A stretch of 64,000 nucleotides of DNA from positions 186,001-250,000 of the forward strand of contig NZ_NRIR01000005.1 of the NCBI RefSeq assembly GCF_002282855.1, given 5' to 3'. A program made the translations under genes and the position numbers. The number at the start of each line of letters is the position of its first letter. Position 1 is the first letter of the stretch. This DNA is from Paraferrimonas sedimenticola. Lineage in GTDB: Bacteria; Pseudomonadota; Gammaproteobacteria; Enterobacterales; Shewanellaceae. Shown here piece by piece: positions 38,154 through 45,524 of the stretch. The notes under the pieces are model-generated. The model worked only from the letters and a program-made list of their open reading frames with translations. It made no database searches and was not told the origin of the DNA.

Positions 38154-38723
38154 ATGCAAGACTTAATCACAGCGGTGACAGCCTGTACCGCCTGCAAAGC
38201 CCATTTGCCTTTGCCGCCAAAACCCATACTTCAGGTGGGTGTTAGCAGCCGCATATTAATCATTGGCCAAGCCCCTGGGCTTAAGGCGCATCAACGTGGT
38301 CGCCCCTTTGATGACCCAAGCGGCGTGCGGCTGCGCGAGTGGCTCGGGGTGAGCGAGCAAGTGTTTTACGACCCGTCATTGATTAGCTTAATGCCAATGG
38401 GATTTTGTTTTCCGGGCAGCGCCGAGCGCGGTGATAAGCCGCCAAGACCTGAGTGCGCACCGCTGTGGCACGCCAAATTACTCGCGCAAATGCCAGAAAT
38501 TCAGTTGACCTTGTTGTTGGGCCGTCATGCCCATAAAGCCTATTGGCGTCAGTCCAATGCCAGCATTACACAAGCCATTCAGGATTGGCAGGCTAATCCA
38601 AGGTCAACCATTCCTTTGTTGCATCCTTCACCGCGAAATAACATTTGGCTCAAGCGCAATCCTTGGTATCAGTCCGAATTTCTGCCTTTGCTAAAGCAAC
38701 GAGTGGCACAAGCATTGGGCTAG
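38154..38723 (+). CDS. Uracil-DNA glycosylase family protein
   Basis: I start at the ATG at 38154; an upstream TTG at 38145 is open but unlikely. The 189-residue protein has the UDG-superfamily motifs: CTACKAH near the N-terminus, the active-site loop GQAPGLKAHQRG, and the DNA-intercalating HPSPRNNIWL. It would remove uracil or related damaged bases, although this subgroup (often annotated only as UDG-like) is little studied. An eight-G run lies just before the ribosome-binding region and could be a slippage site. Confidence 0.85.
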   Translation: MQDLITAVTACTACKAHLPLPPKPILQVGVSSRILIIGQAPGLKAHQRGRPFDDPSGVRLREWLGVSEQVFYDPSLISLMPMGFCFPGSAERGDKPPRPECAPLWHAKLLAQMPEIQLTLLLGRHAHKAYWRQSNASITQAIQDWQANPRSTIPLLHPSPRNNIWLKRNPWYQSEFLPLLKQRVAQALG

Positions 38724-38831
38724 TGCCCACTGTCGCAAATTTAATCTATTGCAACGATTTGACATTAAAGTCACAAGATTCACGGGTATACTAAGCGCCA
38801 CTTTATTAAGGACTTGTCATACGAGGTAAGT

Positions 38832-39770
38832 ATGTCCCCGTCGCGCGTATCACTATTGGCCATGATGGCCGCCACCAGTTTGCTGAGCGCCTGTGCGCCC
38901 AGTGCCAACCCGCCAGTCAAAAGCCCCGACGCCCTGCGTTTGGTGACTTGGAATATCGAGCATCTGGCCGAGTTTGACGGCAAGGGCTGTTTGCCGCGTC
39001 AAGAGAGTGATTATGCCAAATTGCGTGAGTTTGCCGCTGGCTTGAATGCCGATGTGGTGGCGCTGCAAGAGGTGGAAAACGCGGCGGCGGTTGCGCGGGT
39101 GTTCCCAGCTGATAAGTGGGATGTATTAATGTCCGAGCGCGCCGATACCGAAAGCTACGAATGTCGTGGTGCTGAGGGGCAAATGTCGACCCAACAGAAA
39201 GTGGGCTTCGCGGTTCGCAAGGGATTGGATTACAGCTATCAAGCCGATGACAATCTGTCTGAATTGGGTATAGGTAATCCGGGTTTGCGTCACGGCGTAG
39301 TGCTAACAGTGCGCAATGGCCAACAGCAAATTGACCTGATGTCGGTTCACATGAAAAGCGGCTGTTTTGTAAAAGACTATCGCGCAGACGATAAACCAGC
39401 CTGTGTGACTTTGGCACAGCAAGTGCCTGTGTTGGAGCGTTGGATGCAATCACGCCTAGACCAAGGCACGCCGTTTGTGATTTTGGGCGACTTCAACCAC
39501 AACCTAGGCCGCGATGGCAACCAGTTGTGGAGTCAGTTGAGCTCGGTGAGCATCAATGGCCAACGCCTGGCAAATTTAAGCGGCGACATTCTTGGCTGCC
39601 ATCCGAAATATCCGCACCCAATCGATCATGTGTTAGGCAACAGCGGTTTGCTTGAGCAGGTGGTTGAGGGCTCTTCCTACAGTCATGGCTTTGGTTATGC
39701 TCAAGGTCATCTAAAACAAGAAGATATGTTAAGCGACCACTGCCCGGTGAGTGTCGATATTCGCTGGTAA
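38832..39770 (+). CDS. Endonuclease/exonuclease/phosphatase-family lipoprotein
   Basis: The start is the ATG at 38832 with GAGG six bases upstream; the frame is open from a TTG at 38814. A lipobox (LLSAC) places the 312-residue enzyme on the membrane facing the periplasm. The EEP fold motifs are complete: LVTWNIEHL, ALQEVEN, VHMKSGCF, ILGDFNHN, IDHVLGN and the final SDHCPVSVDI. It should be a metal-dependent phosphodiesterase or nuclease that could release phosphate or nucleosides from external DNA; the substrate is inferred only from fold. Confidence 0.85.
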   Translation: MSPSRVSLLAMMAATSLLSACAPSANPPVKSPDALRLVTWNIEHLAEFDGKGCLPRQESDYAKLREFAAGLNADVVALQEVENAAAVARVFPADKWDVLMSERADTESYECRGAEGQMSTQQKVGFAVRKGLDYSYQADDNLSELGIGNPGLRHGVVLTVRNGQQQIDLMSVHMKSGCFVKDYRADDKPACVTLAQQVPVLERWMQSRLDQGTPFVILGDFNHNLGRDGNQLWSQLSSVSINGQRLANLSGDILGCHPKYPHPIDHVLGNSGLLEQVVEGSSYSHGFGYAQGHLKQEDMLSDHCPVSVDIRW

Positions 39771-39777
39771 CGGTTTC

Positions 39778-39813
39778 ATATAATAGCGGCGCCTCAGGGC
39801 GCCGTTATTATAT
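39778..39813. terminator. Bidirectional hairpin terminator
   Basis: ATATAATAGCGGCGCC at 39778-39793 pairs with GGCGCCGTTATTATAT at 39798-39813 (16 pairs including one G-T) over a four-base loop, between convergent genes. The A/T ends give T-rich flanks in both directions. Confidence 0.75.
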
Positions 39814-39828
39814 GCGCTACTTGTTGAA

Positions 39829-40863
39829 TCAGTGCGAAGGCGCTGGCGCGGGAAACCAGTGTCGTGTGCGATTGGCCAAAGCTACCAAGGAGAGCATCAC
39901 AGGCACTTCCACCAAGACACCTACCACGGTCGCCAGAGCGGCACCCGAGTGCAGTCCAAATAATGATATTGCTACCGCTACGGCCAACTCAAAGAAGTTA
40001 GATGTTCCTATCATGCTGGCTGGAGCGGCGACGTTGTGGGGGAGACGGAGCGCTTTGGCAGCGCCATAACTCAAGGCAAAAATACCATAGGTCTGAATAA
40101 GTAGGGGTATCGCAATCAGCACAATTGCCAGCGGCTGAGCCAATATGGTTTGCGCTTGAAAGCCAAACAGCAAAACCACAGTACCGAGTAAGCCCATGAC
40201 AGACCAGGGTTTGGTGCTAACGATAAAACTTTGCAAGCGATTGGGATTGGCGCTTTTTAGCAAGGCCGAGCGAGTGAGGGCACCGGCGATGAGCGGCAGT
40301 ACCACATACAAGCCCACGCTTAATAGCAGGGTCTCCCACGGCACCGTTATATCGCTCATACCTAGTAACAGTGCGGTAATCGGCGCGAATGCTACTACCA
40401 TAATGATGTCATTGACCGAGACTTGCACTAAGGTGTAGTTGGCATCGCCTTTGGTGAGCTGGCTCCAAACAAACACCATGGCGGTGCACGGGGCGACACC
40501 CAATAAGATCATCCCAGCAATGTATTCATTCGCGGTTTGCGGGTCGACGATAGGGGCGAATATCACCTTGAAGAACAGCCACCCAAGTGCAGCCATTGAA
40601 AAAGGTTTTATCAGCCAGTTGATTACCAGCGTCAAGGCTATGCCCTTAGGCTTTCTACCCACATCCTTGATTGCCGAAAAGTCTACTTGAACCATCATGG
40701 GGAAAATCATCACCCAAATGAGTGCGGCAACCACAAAATTGACATGGGCCCACTCAAAATCTGCGATAGCGGCGAAAGCCGATGGGGTCAGGTTCCCTAA
40801 AATGATGCCCACTAGGATGGCAGCGCCAACCCAGACTGACAGATATCGTTCAAACAGACCCAT
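39829..40863 (-). CDS. acr3: Arsenite efflux transporter, ACR3 family
   Basis: The 344-residue inner membrane protein has ten predicted spans and the ACR3 signatures [12 protein letters not shown] and [13 protein letters not shown], with the essential Cys in the latter. It exports arsenite using the membrane potential. It is separate from arsR, 8 kb away, but its promoter carries the same spaced elements as the arsR promoter, so the same repressor may control both. The gene stands alone on its transcript. Confidence 0.93.
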   Translation of the reverse strand: MGLFERYLSVWVGAAILVGIILGNLTPSAFAAIADFEWAHVNFVVAALIWVMIFPMMVQVDFSAIKDVGRKPKGIALTLVINWLIKPFSMAALGWLFFKVIFAPIVDPQTANEYIAGMILLGVAPCTAMVFVWSQLTKGDANYTLVQVSVNDIIMVVAFAPITALLLGMSDITVPWETLLLSVGLYVVLPLIAGALTRSALLKSANPNRLQSFIVSTKPWSVMGLLGTVVLLFGFQAQTILAQPLAIVLIAIPLLIQTYGIFALSYGAAKALRLPHNVAAPASMIGTSNFFELAVAVAISLFGLHSGAALATVVGVLVEVPVMLSLVALANRTRHWFPAPAPSH

Positions 40864-40897
40864 GTGATTACTCCATTAACTTATATATACGCTTGCC

Positions 40898-40925
40898 ATT
40901 ATATTCGCAATATCATATATGTAAA
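40898..40925 (-). promoter_or_regulatory. acr3 promoter with ArsR-type operator
   Basis: On the minus strand TTTACA (40925-40920) and a perfect TATAAT (40903-40898) are 16 bases apart. The spacer holds ATATTGCGAATAT (40913-40901), a palindrome with five-base arms, so a repressor bound there would block RNA polymerase. It shares the ACATATA element with the arsR promoter. Confidence 0.65.
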
Positions 40926-40958
40926 CCATGGCTTATTGGCTTATAAGCAAAATGAGAA

Positions 40959-40985
40959 AGGGCGCAAGCTTTTTGCTTGCGCCCT
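40959..40985 (-). terminator. Terminator after purK
   Basis: AGGGCGCAAGC pairs with GCTTGCGCCCT over a five-T loop. On the minus strand it follows the purK stop at 41031 and is succeeded by TTCTCATTTT. Confidence 0.7.
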
Positions 40986-41030
40986 GTTTGTTTTACCTAA
41001 AATTGGGTTCGAGTTACTTACGCTCGGTGC

Positions 41031-42143
41031 TCAAGGCTCGATGCCGCCATAAACGTTTTCTCGAATATCAGCTACTTGCGCCAACAATTGTTGACGATCC
41101 ACACTCCAAAGGTTGATGTGTCCGAGTTTGCGGTTGGGCTTTGGAGTCTTGTTGTACTGATGAAGCTCAACATTGCCCACGTTCAACAGCTGCTCACTGG
41201 CCTGGCGGCCGAGCAAGTTGACCATAGCCGCGTGTGAGGCTGGTTCTGTGTTACCCAGAGCTTGCAAACCAATACAACGCAGATGGTTCTCGAACTGAGA
41301 GCAAATTCCGGCCGACTGAGTCCAATGACCGCTGTTGTGCACCCGTGGCGCAAGCTCATTCACCATCAAGCCTTCTGAAGTGACAAAGAACTCTATGGTT
41401 AGCACGCCGATATAATCCAGCTCTTCGAGAATGCGATTGGCGATGGTTTGCGCCTGCTCGGTCAAGGCATCAGGCAACAAAGCTGGCGCCACCGAGGCGA
41501 CTAGAATGCCTTGCTGATGCTGGTTCTCGGTCAGCGGGTAAAAGGCGGTTTGGCCGATCCCCGTGCGCGCCGCGATAATAGACACCTCTTGCTCGAACGG
41601 AATAAAGGCTTCTACCAGATAGCGCTGGTCAAAGCGCTGATGCTGCAAGAACAGGCCTAAGTCGGTGTCGCCTTTCAGAACCCATTGGCCCTTGCCATCA
41701 TAGCCTTGCTGACAGGTTTTAATTACACAGGGATAGCCAAGTCGCTGCACCGCCTCACTCATTTCAGCGGCGTCGTAGGCCAAATAGAAAGGCGAAGTCG
41801 GAATTTTGTTTTTGGCCAGAAAACGCTTCTCTGAGCCTCGGTCTTGGCAGGTCGCAATCGCTTTTGGCGAGGGCGATACCTGACAGTAGTCTTGCAAGGA
41901 TTTAAGGAGAGACACATCTACGTGCTCGCGCTCAACCGTGATCACCTGTGGCTCGCCGAGCGCTTCGAACAAGGCGCCACCTTTGAGTCCGGGCTGCAAT
42001 CGCACCACATTTCCCAGACCATCGATGCATTGAGTGGATTCATCGGGATCGGCGATGAAGGTAAATCTGTGTCCTAAGCGCCAACCGGCTAAGGCCATCA
42101 TGCGTGCCAGTTGGCCGCAGCCCATGATTGCGATATGCATCAT
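41031..42143 (-). CDS. purK: 5-(carboxyamino)imidazole ribonucleotide synthase
   Basis: PurK uses ATP and bicarbonate to make N5-CAIR from AIR in purine synthesis. The 370-residue ATP-grasp enzyme begins with IAIMGCGQLARM and carries the ATP-grasp regions VIKTCQQGYDGKGQ, VEAFIPFEQEVSII and NELAPRVHNSGHWT. It follows purE with overlapping ATGATG/TGA. The exact start could be the first or second of two consecutive ATG codons at 42143 and 42140; GGAGG is upstream. Confidence 0.95.
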   Translation of the reverse strand: MMHIAIMGCGQLARMMALAGWRLGHRFTFIADPDESTQCIDGLGNVVRLQPGLKGGALFEALGEPQVITVEREHVDVSLLKSLQDYCQVSPSPKAIATCQDRGSEKRFLAKNKIPTSPFYLAYDAAEMSEAVQRLGYPCVIKTCQQGYDGKGQWVLKGDTDLGLFLQHQRFDQRYLVEAFIPFEQEVSIIAARTGIGQTAFYPLTENQHQQGILVASVAPALLPDALTEQAQTIANRILEELDYIGVLTIEFFVTSEGLMVNELAPRVHNSGHWTQSAGICSQFENHLRCIGLQALGNTEPASHAAMVNLLGRQASEQLLNVGNVELHQYNKTPKPNRKLGHINLWSVDRQQLLAQVADIRENVYGGIEP

Positions 42144-42634
42144 TCAACCTCCAAAGGGGTGTTAAAGGTTTGCGCGTGACGCCAGGTTTGCAGGCGGTCG
42201 CGAAGTTTACTGTCGCTTAGCGCCAGCATTTGCGCAGAGATAAGCCCGGCGTTGTATGCACCCGCTTCACCGACCGCCTGACAAGCCACCGCCACACCTC
42301 GTGGCATTTGCACCATAGACATTAAGCTGTCCATGCCTTGAAAGTGCTTACTGGCCACAGGTACTGCCACTACCGGCAGGTGCGTCATGGCTGCGGCCAT
42401 GCCTGCAAGGTGAGCTGAACCGCCAGCGCCGGCGATGATGATTTGAATGCCTCGCTGGTGCGCTTGTTGGCAAAACTGTACTAATCGAGCCGGAGTTCGA
42501 TGGGCAGATACCACTTGAGTTTCGTACTCAACACCTAAGTCATCGAGCATCTTGGTGGCTTGTTGCATGGTTGGCCAGTCCGACTGAGAACCCATGATGA
42601 TGCTAACTTTGGCGGTGGTTGCGTTATCGCTCAT
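42140..42634 (-). CDS. purE: 5-(carboxyamino)imidazole ribonucleotide mutase
   Basis: This 164-residue class I PurE converts N5-CAIR to CAIR. Motifs are complete: IIMGSQSDWPTM at the N-terminus, the SAHRTPARL loop and AGAGGSAHLAGM around the active-site His. It is coupled to purK by a four-base overlap. AAGGAA precedes the ATG. The neighbouring bicarbonate permease may be relevant, because PurK consumes bicarbonate. Confidence 0.95.
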   Translation of the reverse strand: MSDNATTAKVSIIMGSQSDWPTMQQATKMLDDLGVEYETQVVSAHRTPARLVQFCQQAHQRGIQIIIAGAGGSAHLAGMAAAMTHLPVVAVPVASKHFQGMDSLMSMVQMPRGVAVACQAVGEAGAYNAGLISAQMLALSDSKLRDRLQTWRHAQTFNTPLEVE

Positions 42635-42655
42635 GATTCAATTCCTTACTGCAAA

Positions 42656-43591
42656 TTAGTGATTAAACAAATGGGGTATCAGTGCGCAGTACAGCGGTAT
42701 GCCGACTAGCACGTTGAAGGGGAAGGTCACGGTTAGCGACGAGGTTATCGACAGACCGTGATTGGCTTTTGGCAGCGCTACCGACATGGCGGCAGGCACT
42801 GCGATGTACGAGGCGCTAGCACCTAAGGTGGCCATCAAAATGGTGCCACCAATCGAGAGGCCTAGGATTTGGGCAAAGCCAGTGGCAAGTGCGGCGCCAA
42901 TTAGCGGCATCACTACACCAAAGCTTGCGATAAACGAGCCGTAGTCTTTGAGCAAGTTCAAGCGAGCGGTGGAAATACGTCCCATCTCTAGTAAGAAGAG
43001 TGCCAACACGCCGTGGAATAGGTTGCCAAAGAAAGGCATCACTTTTTCGGTTTGAGCACCGGCCCACCAACCGATTAGCAGGGCACCACACAGCAATAAC
43101 ACGCCTTGGTTTAAAAATATTTCGTGCAAGGTCTTTTTGACATCGAGTGCTTGCCCTTTGTCACGGGCAAGCCACAAGCCTACCGCGATTGCGGGCACTT
43201 CCAACAGCGCCACGAACAGCGGGAAGTAGGGCTCGTAGGCAATGTTTTGCGCTTCGAGAACGGCCAAGGCCACCGCGAAGGTGGCAATGCTGACCGAGCC
43301 GTAGTGGGCGGATATGGACGCCGAGTCTAGCTTGGACAAGCCGCCCACGTGACGTAATAGCGGGTAGGCGATGAATGGCAGTAACGCCCCGAATAGAATG
43401 ACCAGCACGCTCTGCCATACCAAAGTTGGGTTGCCGTATTCGGCTAGCGCCACGCCGCCTTTTAGGCCAATGGCGATAAGCAAAAATAGGGTGAGGCTTT
43501 TGTACAGCCCTTCGGGCAGTTTTACCGGCGCCTTAAGTAATTGAGCCAAGGCGCCAAGTAAGAAAAATGCGGCAACGATATCCAATTGCAT
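42656..43591 (-). CDS. sbtA: SbtA-type sodium-dependent bicarbonate permease
   Basis: The 311-residue inner membrane protein has about ten spans. KLPEGLYKSLTLFLLIAIGLKGG, in the first third, and the Ser-rich STAHYGSVSIATFA-like region (here SAHYGSVSIATFAVAL) are characteristic of the SbtA family, which takes up bicarbonate with sodium. A small membrane protein precedes it by six bases on the same strand, and a divergent LysR regulator lies upstream. In a heterotroph the role is probably anaplerotic bicarbonate supply, as for purK next to it. Confidence 0.85.
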   Translation of the reverse strand: MQLDIVAAFFLLGALAQLLKAPVKLPEGLYKSLTLFLLIAIGLKGGVALAEYGNPTLVWQSVLVILFGALLPFIAYPLLRHVGGLSKLDSASISAHYGSVSIATFAVALAVLEAQNIAYEPYFPLFVALLEVPAIAVGLWLARDKGQALDVKKTLHEIFLNQGVLLLCGALLIGWWAGAQTEKVMPFFGNLFHGVLALFLLEMGRISTARLNLLKDYGSFIASFGVVMPLIGAALATGFAQILGLSIGGTILMATLGASASYIAVPAAMSVALPKANHGLSITSSLTVTFPFNVLVGIPLYCALIPHLFNH

Positions 43592-43597
43592 TGCGAC

Positions 43598-43786
43598 TTA
43601 TCCCTGTACAGTTGCTGCGACGGTTTGGCTCTTAGCTTTGTGCGCTCGTAGCGATATCGACACTAAGGCGAGAATACCGGCACTGGTGATTAGCCCCCAA
43701 CCTGGAAGTTGGTTTGCCACCAATAAAACTCCCGCCATGGCCAGTAAACTCATGGATGACAACTCAAAAACAAGTGCGCGGTTCAT
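43598..43786 (-). CDS. Small two-span membrane protein linked to sbtA
   Basis: The 62-residue product has two hydrophobic helices (about 8-24 and 28-45) and a basic C-terminal tail (RAHKAKS). AAGGAG lies six bases before the ATG at 43786. The gene is first in the transcript with sbtA, six bases before it, which suggests an accessory subunit. I do not recognise a family. Confidence 0.65.
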   Translation of the reverse strand: MNRALVFELSSMSLLAMAGVLLVANQLPGWGLITSAGILALVSISLRAHKAKSQTVAATVQG

Positions 43787-43853
43787 AACTACTCCTTTTG
43801 TGATTTGTTTGACGGTACAGCTCCTAAGCCAATGCAGCGCATTATGTGTGCTT

Positions 43854-43900
43854 TTTTGTATAGATAAAAATCGATAATTCTTATATTTTGTATAGATAAA
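43854..43900. promoter_or_regulatory. Pair of 15-bp direct repeats in the sbtA/LysR divergent region
   Basis: TTTTGTATAGATAAA occurs at 43854-43868 and again at 43886-43900, 32 bases apart, about three DNA turns. They lie between the divergent small membrane protein/sbtA transcript and the LysR gene, where LysR regulators usually bind. The second copy reaches within six bases of the LysR start. Confidence 0.6.
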
Positions 43901-43905
43901 TACTT

Positions 43906-44853
43906 ATGGGTTGTAAATCGATGAGACAACTTCACGCGCGCATAGGCACCCTGCGCCAACTGGAAATTCTAGTGGCTGTCTACCAAAGTGGCTCGATTAC
44001 GGCGGCGTCAAAGAGTTTGCACCTGACTCAGCCAAGCGTTTCTATGCAATTGAAAAAACTGGCCGATGTGGTGGGAGTTCCCCTGTACGACTCGATTGGG
44101 CGCAAGTTGGTTTTCACTCAAGCAGGGCTAGAGGTGGTCAAAAGCGCGCGAGAAGTCTTAGGGTGTTTTGAGCGATTGGAAATGAAGCTCTCGGACATGC
44201 AGGGCCTTAAAGCCGGTAGTTTGCGATTGGCGGTGGTGAACACCGCCAAGTACTTTATTCCTCACCTCTTGGGTGAATTTCTAAAGGCGTATCCCAACAT
44301 TGATGTGGAGTTTAACGTAGGTAACCGCCAGCAAATTGTGGACCGCATCGCCAGTGGCGAAGACGATTTTTACGTGTTCAGTCATCCGCCTCAGGATGTG
44401 GGCCTTGAGCTGCACGAATTTTTGCCCAACCCGCTGGTGGCCATTGCTCAAGAAACCCATCCGCTGGCTAGTCAGAGCAATATCGATATGGCGGATTTTA
44501 GCCAGTATCCCTTTTTGATCCGCGAGCAGGGGTCGGGCACTCGCTTTGCGGTGGAGCGCTTTTTCAAAACCGCTTCTGCTACGCCAAATACTCGCATGAC
44601 CATTGCCAGTAATGAGGCGATTAAGCACTCGGTGATGTCTGGACTCGGCGTTGCTATTTTGTCACGACACACCCTAGGGTTTGGCGGCTCGCAAGGGCTA
44701 GTCGAACTAGACGTTCAACAGTTGCCGATCACCACTCAGTGGTATTTTGCCAACCTTGAGGACAAACAGTTGTCGACGGTGGCAGCGACCTTCCTCGAGT
44801 ATGTATCCAAGCAGGGGCGTATTAGCATGATGGAGCAATTGGATTTGGGTTAG
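43906..44853 (+). CDS. LysR-family regulator (CbbR-like), probable control of sbtA
   Basis: The 315-residue protein has a LysR winged helix (TLRQLEILVAVYQSGSITAA to about residue 70) and a substrate-binding domain. The sequence LRLAVVNTAKYFIPHLLG with FNVGNRQQIVDRI resembles CbbR-type regulators of carbon uptake. It is divergent from the sbtA transcript, with direct repeats between, so it probably regulates it. The start may be 43906 or the ATG at 43921 (MRQLHARIG); neither has a strong ribosome-binding site. Confidence 0.82.
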   Translation: MGCKSMRQLHARIGTLRQLEILVAVYQSGSITAASKSLHLTQPSVSMQLKKLADVVGVPLYDSIGRKLVFTQAGLEVVKSAREVLGCFERLEMKLSDMQGLKAGSLRLAVVNTAKYFIPHLLGEFLKAYPNIDVEFNVGNRQQIVDRIASGEDDFYVFSHPPQDVGLELHEFLPNPLVAIAQETHPLASQSNIDMADFSQYPFLIREQGSGTRFAVERFFKTASATPNTRMTIASNEAIKHSVMSGLGVAILSRHTLGFGGSQGLVELDVQQLPITTQWYFANLEDKQLSTVAATFLEYVSKQGRISMMEQLDLG

Positions 44854-44885
44854 CACAATAATTGCGCAATTTTTTAGCCGCAAGG

Positions 44886-44913
44886 GGTTGAATTACTAAT
44901 AGTGAGTCCATAG
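44886..44913 (+). promoter_or_regulatory. Sigma-32-like heat-shock promoter
   Basis: GGTTGAA at 44886-44892 and TCCATAG at 44907-44913 are separated by 14 bases and resemble the heat-shock consensus CTTGAA-N14-CCCATNT. It lies 80 bases before the Hsp20 start. Confidence 0.6.
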
Positions 44914-44996
44914 GTCTATAGTGCGGGTACGACACATGGTGGTCACTCGCGACTATTGTTTTTGTTTTATGTTGCTTCTTAGGAGGACTTATTATG
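44914..44996 (+). promoter_or_regulatory. ROSE-like RNA thermometer in the Hsp20 leader
   Basis: The leader between the heat-shock-like promoter and ATG is about 80 bases, the length of ROSE elements. Near its end TTGCTTCTTAGGAGGA places a TTGCT sequence opposite the Shine-Dalgarno AGGAGG in a short hairpin, the ROSE signature that opens on heating. Complete folding was not computed. Confidence 0.5.
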
Positions 44997-45458
44997 AACT
45001 CAATTGACCTCACTCCTTTGTATCGCAGTAGTGTCGGTTTTGACCGGTTTGCTTCGATATTAGACAGAGCCCTGACCTCAGACGTGTCTGGTAGCGGCTA
45101 TCCCCCCTACAACATTGAGCTAATCGATGACGACAAATACTCGATTACTCTTGCTGTCGCTGGGTTTGTGCGCGACGAGCTAGACATTCAAGTGGAGCAG
45201 GGCGTACTAAAAATCCGCGGTCGTCACAAAGCGAGAAAGGATCGCAAATTCTTGCATCAAGGCATCGCCAATCGAAGTTTCGAGCGGCAGTTTAACTTGG
45301 CCGACTATGTGGAAGTCACAGGCGCCGATTTAAGTAATGGCTTACTGACTATCACTCTGGTCAAGGAAATTCCCGAGGCCATGAAGCCAAAAACCATTGC
45401 CATTAATGACGACGTAAGAGTCATCGAGCACAAAGCTGATGACTCTAAAGCGGCTTAA
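44994..45458 (+). CDS. ibpA: Small heat-shock protein of the Hsp20/IbpA family
   Basis: The 154-residue chaperone has the alpha-crystallin domain (about 38-130) with YNIELIDDDKYSITLAVAGF, GVLKIRGRH and SFERQFNLADYVEV, as in IbpA. It holds unfolding proteins for refolding by DnaK/ClpB. AGGAGG is eight bases before the ATG. Heat control at both transcription and translation is suggested by a sigma-32-like promoter and a ROSE-like leader. Confidence 0.93.
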   Translation: MNSIDLTPLYRSSVGFDRFASILDRALTSDVSGSGYPPYNIELIDDDKYSITLAVAGFVRDELDIQVEQGVLKIRGRHKARKDRKFLHQGIANRSFERQFNLADYVEVTGADLSNGLLTITLVKEIPEAMKPKTIAINDDVRVIEHKADDSKAA

Positions 45459-45482
45459 GACGATTGTTACATCCCCTTGTTT

Positions 45483-45509
45483 GCGGCGCTCGAGAGCGCC
45501 GCTTTTTTT
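45483..45509 (+). terminator. Rho-independent terminator after Hsp20
   Basis: GCGGCGCT and AGCGCCGC form a perfect stem over CGAG and are followed by seven T. Confidence 0.9.
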
Positions 45510-45524
45510 GGGGATGAGTTTGAG

